NCBI RefSeq assembly: GCF_003054045.1
Contig: NZ_QBKH01000004.1
Location: 372,001-436,000, forward strand
Direction: 5' to 3'
DNA from: Sphingobacterium faecium
Lineage (GTDB): Bacteria; Bacteroidota; Bacteroidia; Sphingobacteriales; Sphingobacteriaceae
DNA length: 64,000 bases
Below, piece by piece: positions 20,153 to 30,700 of this stretch. Made by a program: the position numbers and the translations under genes. The notes below the pieces were generated by a model. It saw nothing but the letters and a program-made list of their open reading frames with translations, ran no database searches and was not told the DNA's origin. Position 1 is the first letter of the stretch. Each line of letters starts with the position of its first letter.

Positions 20153-20473
20153 AAAAATATATTGTTGAGGTTTTTTTTTAATACGGCTCAATAAAAATCG
20201 AAATTTATATTGACAATAGCTAGTTTCCATTCATATTATTACAAAAAGACTAACTATACCAACATCATCAATTCTCCAAGATTTTGAAACAACGACGAAA
20301 CGTATTTAGCATAATCTCCATATTTCAGGAGAAAAAAGGTGATCATAAAAGATCATCTTTACAACATCATTCGAGCAGACAGGCGGATTAATTTATTGCT
20401 TAAAAAAAAGACCATCATGCTTGTAATCATGATGATTAAAGCGCAAGCAGATTGTTGAGCTGAAAAAAATCAT
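20153..20473. other. Intergenic stretch between typA and the M28 gene
   Basis: About 320 bp holding the M28 5' region. A minus-strand frame at 20359-20470 reads like one membrane helix but has no good start and is under 40 codons. I see nothing else. Confidence 0.45.
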
Positions 20474-20503
20474 AAAAAAAGCCTCCGATAAATCGGAGGC
20501 TTT
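20474..20503 (-). terminator. Terminator of typA
   Basis: AAAGCCTCCGAT paired with ATCGGAGGCTTT, flanked by A and T runs, just past the typA stop. Confidence 0.88.
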
Positions 20504-20528
20504 CTAATATGTAGATTCTAATAAGATA

Positions 20529-22328
20529 TTAGAATTTTTTGTTCACTTTACGTTCACCTTCAGTTAAGTAAATCTTACGTAAACGGATAGATTGAGGAGT
20601 AACCTCGATATACTCGTCACCTTGGATATACTCCATTGATTCTTCTAAAGAGAATTTAATCGCTGGTGCAATACGAGTGTTATCATCTGTACCAGATGCA
20701 CGCATATTAGTCAATTGTTTCGCTTTAACGATATTGATTGTTAAATCATTATCACGGATATGCTCTCCTAAGATTTGTCCTTCGTAGATATCTACTCCTG
20801 GATCAACGAAGAATTTACCACGATCTTGTAATTTATCGATAGAGTAAGCTGTTGTAGTACCTTTATCTAAAGAGATCAATACACCATGTTGACGTCCAGG
20901 GATTGTACCTTTCCAAGGCTCGTAACCTTTCAAACGGTGCGCCATAACAGCTTCACCAGCAGTAGCAGTCAATACGTTGTTACGTAAACCGATGATACCA
21001 CGAGAAGGGATCTCGAACTCTAAGTGTTGCATTTCACCTTTAGTCTCCATAATCAATAACTCACCTTTACGTTGTGTTACCAATTCAATTACTTTACCAG
21101 AAACTTCAGCAGGAACATCAACGACCAATACTTCAATTGGCTCACATTTCTTACCGTCAATTTCTTTCAAGATAACTTGTGGTTGACCTACTTGCAATTC
21201 GTAACCTTCGCGACGCATTGTTTCGATCAATACAGATAAATGGAGAATACCACGGCCATATACTAACCAAGCATCAGGAGAATCAGTAGGAACTACGCGT
21301 AATGCTAAGTTTTTCTCTAATTCTTTTTGTAAACGATCATGGATGTGACGAGAAGTAACTAATTTACCTTCTTTACCAAAGAAAGGAGAGTTATTAATCG
21401 TGAACAACATGTTCATTGTAGGCTCATCGATATGGATAACCTCTAATTGCTCTGGGTTTTCAAAATCAGCAATTGTATCACCGATATCAAAACCTTCGAT
21501 ACCAACTACAGCACAGATATCACCACAAGCAACCTCAGTAACACGACGACGACCTAATCCTTCAAATGTATGTAACTCTTTCACACGAGATTTCACGATT
21601 TTACCATCGCGTTTCATCAGTGAAATAGGTTGATTTTCTTTGATTGTTCCACGTGCAACACGACCAATAGCAATACGACCTACGAAAGTAGAGTAATCTA
21701 AAGATGTGATTTGCATTTGTAATGTTCCTTCATAAAAAGGAGATGGTGGGAAATGAGAGATGATCGCATCTAATAATTCAGAGACATCTTCTTTTGGCTC
21801 TTTCCAATCTGTTGACATCCAACCATTTTTAGAAGAACCGTATAATACTGGAAATGCCAATTGCTCTTCAGTAGCATCTAAGCTAAAGAATAAATCAAAT
21901 ACATTTTCATATACTTCTTCAGGACGACAGTTTTCTTTATCAACTTTGTTTACAACAACTAAAGGCTTCAAACCCAATGCTAAAGCTTTTTGTGTAACGA
22001 AACGCGTTTGAGGCATAGGGCCTTCAAAAGCATCTACCAATAACACAACACCATCAGCCATTTTCAAGACACGCTCAACCTCACCACCGAAATCGGCGTG
22101 ACCAGGAGTATCAATAACGTTGATTTTTACACCTTTGTATTGAACAGAAACGTTTTTAGCAACGATCGTAATACCGCGTTCACGCTCTAGATCATTGTTA
22201 TCTAGAATTAAATCACCTGTACCATCATTATCTCTAAAAAGATTTGTGAAGTGTAAGATTTTGTCTACCAACGTAGTTTTACCGTGATCGACGTGAGCGA
22301 TAATCGCTATATTTCTAATATTTTGCAT
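20529..22328 (-). CDS. typA: Translational GTPase TypA/BipA
   Basis: Ribosome-binding GTPase of the EF-G superfamily, involved in 50S assembly and stress adaptation. G motifs are in place: AHVDHGKTTL (G1, residues 10-19), DTPGHADFGGEVER (G3), NKVDK (G4). Domains II and III, an EF-G C-terminal domain and the TypA-specific C-terminal domain follow, for 599 aa in all, the usual length. It has its own promoter (-7 box TATCTTTG) and terminator, so it is monocistronic. Confidence 0.98.
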   Translation of the reverse strand: MQNIRNIAIIAHVDHGKTTLVDKILHFTNLFRDNDGTGDLILDNNDLERERGITIVAKNVSVQYKGVKINVIDTPGHADFGGEVERVLKMADGVVLLVDAFEGPMPQTRFVTQKALALGLKPLVVVNKVDKENCRPEEVYENVFDLFFSLDATEEQLAFPVLYGSSKNGWMSTDWKEPKEDVSELLDAIISHFPPSPFYEGTLQMQITSLDYSTFVGRIAIGRVARGTIKENQPISLMKRDGKIVKSRVKELHTFEGLGRRRVTEVACGDICAVVGIEGFDIGDTIADFENPEQLEVIHIDEPTMNMLFTINNSPFFGKEGKLVTSRHIHDRLQKELEKNLALRVVPTDSPDAWLVYGRGILHLSVLIETMRREGYELQVGQPQVILKEIDGKKCEPIEVLVVDVPAEVSGKVIELVTQRKGELLIMETKGEMQHLEFEIPSRGIIGLRNNVLTATAGEAVMAHRLKGYEPWKGTIPGRQHGVLISLDKGTTTAYSIDKLQDRGKFFVDPGVDIYEGQILGEHIRDNDLTINIVKAKQLTNMRASGTDDNTRIAPAIKFSLEESMEYIQGDEYIEVTPQSIRLRKIYLTEGERKVNKKF

Positions 22329-22356
22329 CCAGCAAGTAAATTTGTTTTAAATTCAG

Positions 22357-22381
22357 GGTGCAAAGATAAGTATTTTGCACC
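22357..22381 (-). promoter_or_regulatory. typA promoter with inverted repeat
   Basis: On the minus strand the exact -7 box TATCTTTG lies at 22361-22368, 32 nt before the ATG. It sits inside an inverted repeat GGTGCAAA-N9-TTTGCACC (22357-22381), which could be an operator or chance symmetry. Confidence 0.55.
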
Positions 22382-22406
22382 ATAAATTCATATAACTATG
22401 TGTATT

Positions 22407-23597
22407 TTATTTGATTACACCTAAATCTTTTCCAACTTTCGTGAATGCAGCTATTGCTTTATCCAAATGACTGAGCTCATGACCTGCTGAAATTTGGACA
22501 CGAATGCGCGCTTTTCCTTGTGGAACCACTGGGTAATAGAACCCAATTACATAGATTCCTTCAGCCAGCATTCTTGTTGCAAATTCTTGAGCCAATTTAG
22601 CATCATACAACATTACAGGCACAATAGGATGGAATCCAGACTTGATATCAAAGCCTGCTGCTGTCATCTTTTCGCGGAAATAAACCGTATTTGACTCGAG
22701 TTTATCACGTAAATCTGTTGTCTCACTCAACATATCCAATACCGCCACAGAAGCTCCTGCGATTGCTGGCGCTAATGTATTAGAAAATAAATAGGGACGA
22801 GAACGCTGACGCAACATATCAATGATTTCTTTACGGCCAGAAGTAAAACCACCAGATGCACCACCTAATGCTTTACCTAATGTTCCAGTAATGATATCAA
22901 CGCGATCAATTACATGATATAATTCATGTGTACCACGTCCAGTTTTACCAATAAAACCTGTACAGTGTGACTCATCGATCATCACTAATGCTTCATATTT
23001 ATCTGCTAGATCACAGATCTGATCTAATGGTGCTACCGAACCGTCCATAGAGAATGCTCCGTCTGTAACGATAATACGGTGACGCGCGCCAGAAGCCGCT
23101 TGTAACTGAGCTTCTAAATCTGCCATATCCGCGTTTTTATAACGGAAACGTTGTGCTTTACACAAACGGACACCATCGATAATAGATGCATGATTTAATT
23201 CATCTGAAATGATCGCATCTTCTGCACCTAATAAAGGTTCGAATACTCCGCCATTGGCATCAAATGCAGCGGCATATAAAATAGTATCTTCTGTTCCTAA
23301 AAATTTAGAAATTTTTGCTTCCAACTCTTTGTGAATATCCTGTGTTCCACAAATAAAACGTACTGATGACATTCCATATCCATGTGAATCAATTGCTTTT
23401 TTTGCTGCTTCTGTCACTTTCGGATGTGATGATAATCCTAAATAGTTATTTGCACAAAAATTGATGACATCTTCACCAGTGCTTACTTTAATATCAGCAC
23501 CTTGAGGCGTAGTGATTACGCGTTCTTCTTTATACAAACCAGCTTCTTTGATAGCTGCTAATTCTTTCTGCAATGCAGGTTGAAGAGTTTTATACAT
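22407..23597 (-). CDS. kbl: Glycine C-acetyltransferase (2-amino-3-ketobutyrate CoA ligase)
   Basis: PLP enzyme of the alpha-oxoamine synthase family. With threonine dehydrogenase it converts threonine to glycine and acetyl-CoA. Family signs are [13 protein letters not shown] near 48-60, [14 protein letters not shown] near 73-86, [11 protein letters not shown] near 133, DESHCTGF near 209, and the PLP-binding Lys in [13 protein letters not shown] near 244. The length of 396 aa is usual. No tdh gene is adjacent. The close match to Kbl motifs makes other family members (BioF, SPT) unlikely. Confidence 0.95.
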   Translation of the reverse strand: MYKTLQPALQKELAAIKEAGLYKEERVITTPQGADIKVSTGEDVINFCANNYLGLSSHPKVTEAAKKAIDSHGYGMSSVRFICGTQDIHKELEAKISKFLGTEDTILYAAAFDANGGVFEPLLGAEDAIISDELNHASIIDGVRLCKAQRFRYKNADMADLEAQLQAASGARHRIIVTDGAFSMDGSVAPLDQICDLADKYEALVMIDESHCTGFIGKTGRGTHELYHVIDRVDIITGTLGKALGGASGGFTSGRKEIIDMLRQRSRPYLFSNTLAPAIAGASVAVLDMLSETTDLRDKLESNTVYFREKMTAAGFDIKSGFHPIVPVMLYDAKLAQEFATRMLAEGIYVIGFYYPVVPQGKARIRVQISAGHELSHLDKAIAAFTKVGKDLGVIK

Positions 23598-23713
23598 AAT
23601 AATTCAAAATTTTATACAATTATAAGATTTTATAAGAGGATTTACTCCACTTAAAAATGAAGTTTATGTTATTAATGCCTCAACGGCATGTGAAACCGTG
23701 TGCACAAATTTTA

Positions 23714-24961
23714 CTATTCATAACGCAAAGCTTCCACAGGATCTAATTTTGACGCTTTAGAAGCCGGATAATAGCCTGAGAGCATTCCAACAAGCACACA
23801 AACCGTAAAACCTAGTATAATCCAATTCCATGGAACGATAAAAGAGGCCCCTAATTGTAAAGCTAAAACATTCCCTATGACAATACCCAACAGTATTCCA
23901 GCTGCTCCACCGATTAGACAGATAACAACTGCTTCAATTAAGAACTGTTTTCGAATCACCGAAGGTGTAGCGCCAATTGCTTTCCGTATACCAATCTCAC
24001 GTGTACGTTCGGTCACGGATACCAACATGATATTCATCAAGCCTATAGAGGCACCTATTAATGTAATTAATGCAATCACAATTGCACCCATAGTGACAAT
24101 AACCATATTCTGTAATAAAATCTGTGCAACTGCATCTGATTTTGTGATCTCAAAATCGGAAGCCTGTTTAGCTGTTAATCCTCGAATATTTCGAAATGCA
24201 ATAGTTGCCTCTCCCACCGCAGCTTCTAGCCGGATAGGATCATTGGCCGATACGGTAATGATATAAGAGGGGTTCTTTCCATCCATTACTGTCCTAGCTT
24301 TTAACAATGGAACAAGACAGGCTTTATCAGCCCCCATACCTGCACTCGATCCTTTACTTTTCAATACACCAATAACCTGGTAACGAACTCCGCCAATCGT
24401 CATAAACTCTCCGATTGGATTGATTGTTCCTTTAAATAATTTTTGATAGATCTCGTCACCAATGATGACGACTGAGCTACCGTTATAAACTTCCTGATTG
24501 GTGAAATTACGCCCCAAGGCGACACTATATCCAGAAGTTTTTAGGTAGGATTCATCAGATCCGATCACACCAATATTAGGATTTGTTTTTTCTGATTTAT
24601 ACTTTGCTGTTGCTGCCCAAGAGACGTTGACACTTAGCGATGTCACAGCATCAAATTTAAATGCTTCTTTAAAGCTAGCAGCTTCACGATAGGTAATGGA
24701 AGAATAGACTTTTGACTGCTCCCCACTATTACCGATCCGTACATTTAAACCACGGTTGCGTATATTGAAGGAATTAGATCCCATTGATGAAAAAGAATCT
24801 GTCAGTGAGGACTTAATGGCATCTATCGATGTAAGTACACCAATCAGAGCAGTAATACCGATAGCGATAATGAGTGCTGTTAAAAAAGTCCGCAGTTTAT
24901 TACTCACTATAGATTGCAAAGCAAGCTTTATATTCTCTGAATAGGACATTTTAACAGCCAT
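23714..24961 (-). CDS. MacB-like ABC transporter permease
   Basis: Inner-membrane permease of 415 aa. One N-terminal helix (LRTFLTALIIAIGITALIGVL) is followed by a large periplasmic MacB_PCD domain at about 45-260. An FtsX domain with three helices follows and includes TERTREIGIRKAIGA, a motif that contacts the ATPase. It ends with ASKLDPVEALRYE as in MacB-type permeases. No ATPase or membrane-fusion gene adjoins, so partner genes must be elsewhere. Substrate unknown. Confidence 0.9.
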   Translation of the reverse strand: MAVKMSYSENIKLALQSIVSNKLRTFLTALIIAIGITALIGVLTSIDAIKSSLTDSFSSMGSNSFNIRNRGLNVRIGNSGEQSKVYSSITYREAASFKEAFKFDAVTSLSVNVSWAATAKYKSEKTNPNIGVIGSDESYLKTSGYSVALGRNFTNQEVYNGSSVVIIGDEIYQKLFKGTINPIGEFMTIGGVRYQVIGVLKSKGSSAGMGADKACLVPLLKARTVMDGKNPSYIITVSANDPIRLEAAVGEATIAFRNIRGLTAKQASDFEITKSDAVAQILLQNMVIVTMGAIVIALITLIGASIGLMNIMLVSVTERTREIGIRKAIGATPSVIRKQFLIEAVVICLIGGAAGILLGIVIGNVLALQLGASFIVPWNWIILGFTVCVLVGMLSGYYPASKASKLDPVEALRYE

Positions 24962-25052
24962 AGCAATTCTATTGTTAGTATTTAGATTGCTGAAATTACT
25001 GCTATTAAATTAATTATACAATGTTTTTAAAAAATTTAGATTTCAAAAAAGA

Positions 25053-25086
25053 AAAAGCGCCCTCAAAAAAAATAAGTGGCGCTTTT
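25053..25086 (-). terminator. Terminator of the DUF2147 gene
   Basis: AAAAGCGCC paired with GGCGCTTTT over a 16-nt A-rich loop, just past the stop codon. Confidence 0.65.
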
Positions 25087-25103
25087 CAATTCTAATGAAA
25101 GTC

Positions 25104-25532
25104 TTAATTAATCTTTTTCCACGTTTCTGTTCGTCCAAATAAGCTCACTCCCACGTAACCGCGTATATCAAGCTTGTCTGTACCTTGCAAAGTCATCTTA
25201 CAGCTATATGTTTTTCCAGATTTTGGATCATAGATTTTACCATCAACAAAAGAATTTCCGTCTTTCGAAAAATTAGTTAAAATTTCCAGTCCTTGAATCT
25301 GTCTACTTTGTAAGCTTTTTTCAGGATTTTTTACATCCTTTTTGAGATTTCCATGAACATCATTAGGCTCTTTCAACCAATATAGTTTACCATAATACTT
25401 ATCACCTTTTTTGTAGATTTCGATTCTTCCTTCCCCACTAGGGTTTTGCCATTTACCAATAATAGGATCAGATTGGGCAAAAATTGCTACTGATGTAAAG
25501 ACCATCACGAGCATCATAATTATTTTTTTCAT
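25104..25532 (-). CDS. DUF2147 domain protein
   Basis: A small exported protein of 142 aa. The signal peptide ends at AIFAQS. The DUF2147 fold shows as IIGKWQNPSGEGRIEIYK, YYGKLYWLKEP, a central FVDGKIYDPKSGKTYSCK and a final LFGRTETWKK. This is a lipocalin-like periplasmic domain of unknown role, common in proteobacteria and Bacteroidota. It is a single gene with its own terminator. Confidence 0.88.
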   Translation of the reverse strand: MKKIIMMLVMVFTSVAIFAQSDPIIGKWQNPSGEGRIEIYKKGDKYYGKLYWLKEPNDVHGNLKKDVKNPEKSLQSRQIQGLEILTNFSKDGNSFVDGKIYDPKSGKTYSCKMTLQGTDKLDIRGYVGVSLFGRTETWKKIN

Positions 25533-25672
25533 ACTGTCTATTTTATAATTGTTTAGGTGAATTTACGAAAAATATATTATGCCTGCATAACATAATGAAA
25601 TTAATTATGATAAATCTAGAATTATGAAAACATTTTTATAAGTTACAAATCAATAATTAGGACATCCAATTG

Positions 25673-25706
25673 TTTGTTATTTGGCACCGCATTTGTTATA
25701 AATTTC
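25673..25706 (+). promoter_or_regulatory. Candidate promoter of the small membrane protein gene
   Basis: TTTG at 25673-25676, a 22-nt spacer, and TAAATTTC at 25699-25706 (seven of eight matches to TAnnTTTG), 28 nt before the ATG at 25735. Confidence 0.45.
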
Positions 25707-25734
25707 CGAGGAATTAACTAAAATTATAAATATC

Positions 25735-26085
25735 ATGAAATTCATTATTAGCCTACTTATTACAGGTGTAGTGATTGCAGTAGCAGCCTACATTTCACCG
25801 GGAGTACATGTTGCTAGCTTTTTTTGGGCTATCATTACGGGTCTTGTTATTGGATTTGTCAATGCAACCGTTGGTTCTATCTTAAGATTGTTCACCTTTC
25901 CATTAAATTGGTTAACACTAGGTTTGGTTTCTTTTATCATTACCGTTCTTATGATTTTATTAACCGACTCCTTATTAGGTTCCAAGTTTGACGTATCAGG
26001 TTTTTGGACAGCGGCGCTCTTTGCTATTGTTGTAGCTGTACTTGAAATGATCATTGGAAATCTTTTCCCAAGTAAAGCTGATTAG
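25735..26085 (+). CDS. Small membrane protein of the 'phage holin family' (PF04020 type)
   Basis: A 116-aa protein with four hydrophobic segments. Typical family features are the opening FIISLLITGVVIAVAAYI, then GVHVASFFWAIITGLVIGFVNA, FPLNWLTLGLVSFIIT, and the final FAIVVAVLEMIIGNL. Despite the family name these are widespread chromosomal membrane proteins with no shown lytic role, and no phage genes are near. It is monocistronic with a 15-bp terminator. Confidence 0.88.
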   Translation: MKFIISLLITGVVIAVAAYISPGVHVASFFWAIITGLVIGFVNATVGSILRLFTFPLNWLTLGLVSFIITVLMILLTDSLLGSKFDVSGFWTAALFAIVVAVLEMIIGNLFPSKAD

Positions 26086-26104
26086 AAATTAAATGTTTTC
26101 AACA

Positions 26105-26140
26105 TACAAAAAGCCAATCGATATTGATTGGCTTTTTGTA
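26105..26140 (+). terminator. Terminator of the small membrane protein gene
   Basis: A perfect 15-bp stem (26105-26119 with 26126-26140), hexaloop GATATT and a T run. Confidence 0.88.
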
Positions 26141-26259
26141 TTTATATAGGAAGCATTTTATTTTTTATTTAATCTCTCTCCCTTATTTGACTCTTGAAAT
26201 CACCCGATCGCGATCTCTCCGACTATTCGTTCGGAAAATATTTTTTTAATCAAAAATAC

Positions 26260-27771
26260 TTAGTTCGCGTCCCACCATACACGATTGGTCAAAACTCCAT
26301 TGTCTCCCTGGCTGACTACATTTTGATTATTTGTATTGATTTCTGTTTCAGGATACATAAAGCGCAATGGATATCCATTAGGAACTGGTGAAGACACGGA
26401 GTTAGGAAAGTTAGGATACCCCAGTCTTCTAAAATCATTCCATGATTGAATGTTATTAATATTATTTAAGGATAACCATTTCTGTGTGATGATACGCTCG
26501 ATCTTGTTCGTAGCAGTAGCATAATTCACATTAGTCTGATTGATATAGGATTGTATATTATAATTATTAACATTGAACAAATAATTAAATGATGCTTGAA
26601 TACCACTTTGATACAACTGACTCGCTATGCCTGTTATCCAATCTCTTTCAACCGCTTCTGCACGTAAGAAATTAGATTCTGCCAAAGAGATTAGAACGAT
26701 AGACTGATTGAAAGATTTAATTATTCCAGCTGGTTGGTTTCCATTTTCATTTGGTCCTTTTAAAGCTGAAGTGTTAACAGCTGCATATTCATCTTTTATC
26801 ATATTTTCTCCGAAAATAACCCCATTAAAATCTCCATTTACGCTCACATAATTTTGCGCCAATCTCGGATCATTGAACTCTTTATATTTTTCAATAAGAT
26901 ACTGACTAGGACGTATATTCGCATAATTAGCTACAGCCACTCCAGAATTATTACGATAATAGGTTTCGTAAAATGGATTTATCTTGGAAGCTGTATTCAA
27001 GAAACCAGGATTTACACTAGCATCTTCTTCTAAAAAGCCAGAACCTTCCTGTACAATTTTAGCTATTTCCTCGGTAATATAAGACGCTTGACTAGCAACT
27101 TCAGACTGTCTTAGCAATGCTCTTAATTTCAACGTATTTCCAAATTTTGCCCATTTAGTTTTATTCCCTTTGAATATTACATCATCATTTGCAGGAAGCA
27201 AAGAGGCAACTTTAATTTCTTCTATACCTTGAGTAATCAGGTCTACAGATTTTTTATATACATCTTTTCCGGACTCATAACTGGGGTGCAAAATCTTAGA
27301 CCCTTTTAGGGCGTCCTCATAAGGCACATTATTATAGAAATCAACAAGGATAAAAAAATGGTATCCCATCATAATCTTTGCTATTCCTGAATAAAATTTA
27401 GCATCTTCTATTTCCGCCTGTTCTAATATTTCTTTATAATAAAACAAATTATTATAAGTCGATTCCCAAACAGCTAATCCATCACGAGTATCTCTAATGG
27501 CTGGCCCATTATACATTTTAAGCGACCCAAAAGAACTGATTCCTTCATTAGAAGTACCCCAATATCCTCCCCAAAGACCCCCGATCAGGTTTAATTGAGT
27601 AGCTTCATATGCCGCTGATGTCACCAATGCTGCAGGGAGCTTGGCATTCAAACTTAAGTTTTCCTTAATTGGGGAATTGGGATTAACATTTACATCTAAA
27701 AAATCTTTGCAAGAGGTCGATGCGAATAATACAAAACTCATTAACCCTATCTTTATCATATTGTATTTCAT
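26260..27771 (-). CDS. SusD/RagB family outer-membrane lipoprotein
   Basis: Surface lipoprotein of 503 aa that would cap the adjacent SusC-type channel and bind its ligand. It has a lipoprotein signal with Cys in FASTSCKDFLDVN. The helical TPR-type core matches the SusD-like_2 type (LWGGYWGTSNEG, then YSGIAKIMMGYHFFILVDFYNNVPYEDAL), and LRAEAVERDW lies near the end. It lies 10 nt past the SusC gene in an operon. No glycosidase or peptidase adjoins, so the ligand is unknown; SusD-like_2 proteins also serve non-glycan imports. Confidence 0.92.
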   Translation of the reverse strand: MKYNMIKIGLMSFVLFASTSCKDFLDVNVNPNSPIKENLSLNAKLPAALVTSAAYEATQLNLIGGLWGGYWGTSNEGISSFGSLKMYNGPAIRDTRDGLAVWESTYNNLFYYKEILEQAEIEDAKFYSGIAKIMMGYHFFILVDFYNNVPYEDALKGSKILHPSYESGKDVYKKSVDLITQGIEEIKVASLLPANDDVIFKGNKTKWAKFGNTLKLRALLRQSEVASQASYITEEIAKIVQEGSGFLEEDASVNPGFLNTASKINPFYETYYRNNSGVAVANYANIRPSQYLIEKYKEFNDPRLAQNYVSVNGDFNGVIFGENMIKDEYAAVNTSALKGPNENGNQPAGIIKSFNQSIVLISLAESNFLRAEAVERDWITGIASQLYQSGIQASFNYLFNVNNYNIQSYINQTNVNYATATNKIERIITQKWLSLNNINNIQSWNDFRRLGYPNFPNSVSSPVPNGYPLRFMYPETEINTNNQNVVSQGDNGVLTNRVWWDAN

Positions 27772-27781
27772 TACCGTATTT

Positions 27782-30700
27782 TTAAAAAGTCATATTAATA
27801 TTAAAGCCCATTGATCTGGAGGTTGGAATTTGTCTAAAACTAGAATAACCGTCAGTTTGATTATATAGTGCTTCGGGATCACCAATTTTATTGGAAGAGT
27901 GTCTGATAATGAACAAATTGTTACCAACAAAACCTATGCTAGCTTTTTTAAACAATTTTTGTCCTGCTAAAAACTTTGCTGGCAAATCATATCCAACATA
28001 AAGCTCTCTTAATTTCAAATAGTCAGCTTTTGCAGCAGTAGTTGTCTGGATATTTCCATAAGCAGTCCACCAAGCTTTGTCACCTTTTGAATATACATCG
28101 GTATTGTCCACAATACTCCCATCAGCAAGGCGAATCATCGAATTTGGCATGATAAACGGTTGTCTATCATATTTCACCGTCTCTATATGTGTTCCAGCCG
28201 CATACATTCTTGGAAATACTTCTGAGTACATCCAGCTTCCTAATCTTGAATCTATTTGAAAGCCTAAAGTAAAGGACTGATAAGAAAGTTTTGTGGAAAA
28301 ACCAAAAAGATATGGGGGAACCATGGTACCCAATACAACCTCTTCATCTGAAGGAATTACATTTCCATCCTTATCTAGCACTATTTTACCATCTTCTTTT
28401 AAGAAGTCGGTCATGCGAAGTGTGGGATATTGATGATCCTTAAGAGCATATGCCTGTCTAAAGATATTAAATTCATCACCTGCAAATAGATTTTTGGCTT
28501 TGGTATCTGTGTAACTAAAGTTAAAGCCTAAATCTAACTTCACTTTATCATTTTTAATTACAGTTCCATTGATCATAACTTCGAGAGTTTTATTGATCAT
28601 TTGTCCTGCATTGACTATGGTAGAATTAAAACCTGTTGCACTTGATATACCCGCATTAAAAATTTGTCCATCAGAATCGGAATGTGCATAAGCAATATCA
28701 GTACTTAATCTATTATTAAAGAATCCAAGTTGAAGTCCTACTTCATAAGACTTTACAAACTCAGGTTTAATTAACAAATTGGGTTCTGAAAGAGAAGGTG
28801 TAAATCCCACCAAACTTCCATAGGGAAATCCTGCGGTCTGACTATAGGTTAGATTTAATCTATAAGGATCCAATGTAACGTTGCCCGTCTTATTATAAGA
28901 TGTATAAACTCGTCCATAATTTAATACGCTGTTATTTTTCAGACTTTCGATTGCATCTGTAAATACAAAAGAAGAACTTATACCTGGTGAGAAGTAACTA
29001 TTATTATTGGGATCAAGAACAGAAACTTTATCATTTCTTCCTGTCAAAGTCAAAAACAAATAATTTTTATAACCCGCGGTGAACTCTCCATATGTTGCCA
29101 ATGAGCGGTATTTTGTTATTGTAGAACCTCCAGTTAACTCTCCAGTTCTAGATCCCTGATTATAGATATCTTCAAACAATAAGTTGGATGCACTTACATT
29201 TATCTGTTTTCTGTCATCCATTCTGACATTTTGACCAACTAATAATTTAGTAGAGAAGTTACCAAAATCCTTATGGAAATTCAAAATCAAGTCATTATTG
29301 AATCTTGTAAATCCAGAATGGGTATCATTCACAGATCCATTGATATTCCTTGTTGCTACGCTTGATGTTAATTTCCGATTTGTCACACGTCCTGGCTCAG
29401 ACTGGAAATAGAGACCTGTTCGGTAAGTTGCATCAAACCAATCTGCAAATTCATAATTAAATTCTAATTTTGAGTTTAAAGTATGTTGATCTGATGTATT
29501 TCTATTATTATCAGCCATAAAAATTGGATTTCTAGTACTCGCAACTGGGTTGTACCAATTTAAGGGGTGATTTGGAGAACTTGGGTCTTCCCAATTTCTA
29601 GCGCCTTTATAATCGATGTTTGCAGGCTGAGTATAAGCAGAAAGCCAAGGACCGTCACTTGTTGTATTGTTCTTGAAAAATACATAATTTACATTAAACG
29701 ATGTATTCAGTCTATTAAAACGACGAGAACCATTAAATCGAGCTCCGGTACGACTGGATTTATCCCCAGGAATAATTCCCTTTATACGAACATCCTGTAA
29801 GGACATAAAATATGAACTTTCAGTATCTCCACCGGAAAACGATAGATCATTTTGGATTGTAATACCGGTATCAAAAAATCCTAAACGATTATCTTTACTA
29901 GGCACTTCATATCGCTTAGTCGGTTGTACACCATTAATCGGAAGACCAAAATCCCGCTCTTCACCATTAAATTTATCACCCCAAGATTCATTAGCAACAG
30001 GACTATAAATTCCATTCTGTCCTTGACCGAATGTCACTTGAGCTGGTGGCAATAAGAACACGTTGGAGAAAGTTGTGCTATTGCTAAAATTAATTTGACC
30101 TCTATCAGATTTTCCCGATTTTGTCGTGATCATAATAGCGCCATTTACACCTTCAGATCCATAAAGTGCAGCAGCATTTGCTCCTTTAAGGACAGTGATA
30201 TCCTGTATATCATTAGGATTTATGCGAGTTATATCCGGTAGAGGAACACCATCAACCACATATAAAGGATCATTTTTTGACCGGTTTAAAGAACGTGTAC
30301 CTCTTAATCTGATCTGAATTCCTGGATCAGTTTTACCTGTAGTAAGATCTGTAGCGTTTATACGCAATCCTGCAACCTTACTGGACAATGCTAACAATGG
30401 ATTCACAACCTTTCCTAAATTAAGATCTTCATTATTGACAGTCTGTGCAGATGTACCCAACTCTCTTGATTGTCTTTTAATCCCAAGTGCTCCTGTAACA
30501 ACCACTTCCGAGAGCAATGTATTATCCTTCGTCAGGTAAATAACTCGATTTGACCAATCTTTATCAATAAAAATTTCTGTTGGCAAATATCCTACATGCG
30601 ATACAATTAATTTTTGTCCCTGATGTGCAAGAATCCGAAAAGTACCTTGAGAACCAGTAATCACAGCTCCTGATCGATCATTTCCTTTAACCGAAACAGA

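Noticed and set aside
20359..20470. Small membrane peptide between typA and the M28 gene
   Set aside because: Fewer than 40 codons, no good start, next to a terminator; could easily be chance in AT-rich DNA.
23877..24266. 129-codon plus-strand ORF inside the ABC permease gene
   Set aside because: It is antisense to the conserved FtsX domain and shows no signal, motif or promoter of its own.
25735..26085. Prophage, because of the holin family name
   Set aside because: No lysin, capsid, integrase or attachment site is near; this family is mostly chromosomal membrane proteins.
26218..26247. Hairpin TCCGA/TCGGA followed by a T run past the SusD stop
   Set aside because: Five-bp stem with the T run on the plus strand, the wrong direction for the SusD gene.
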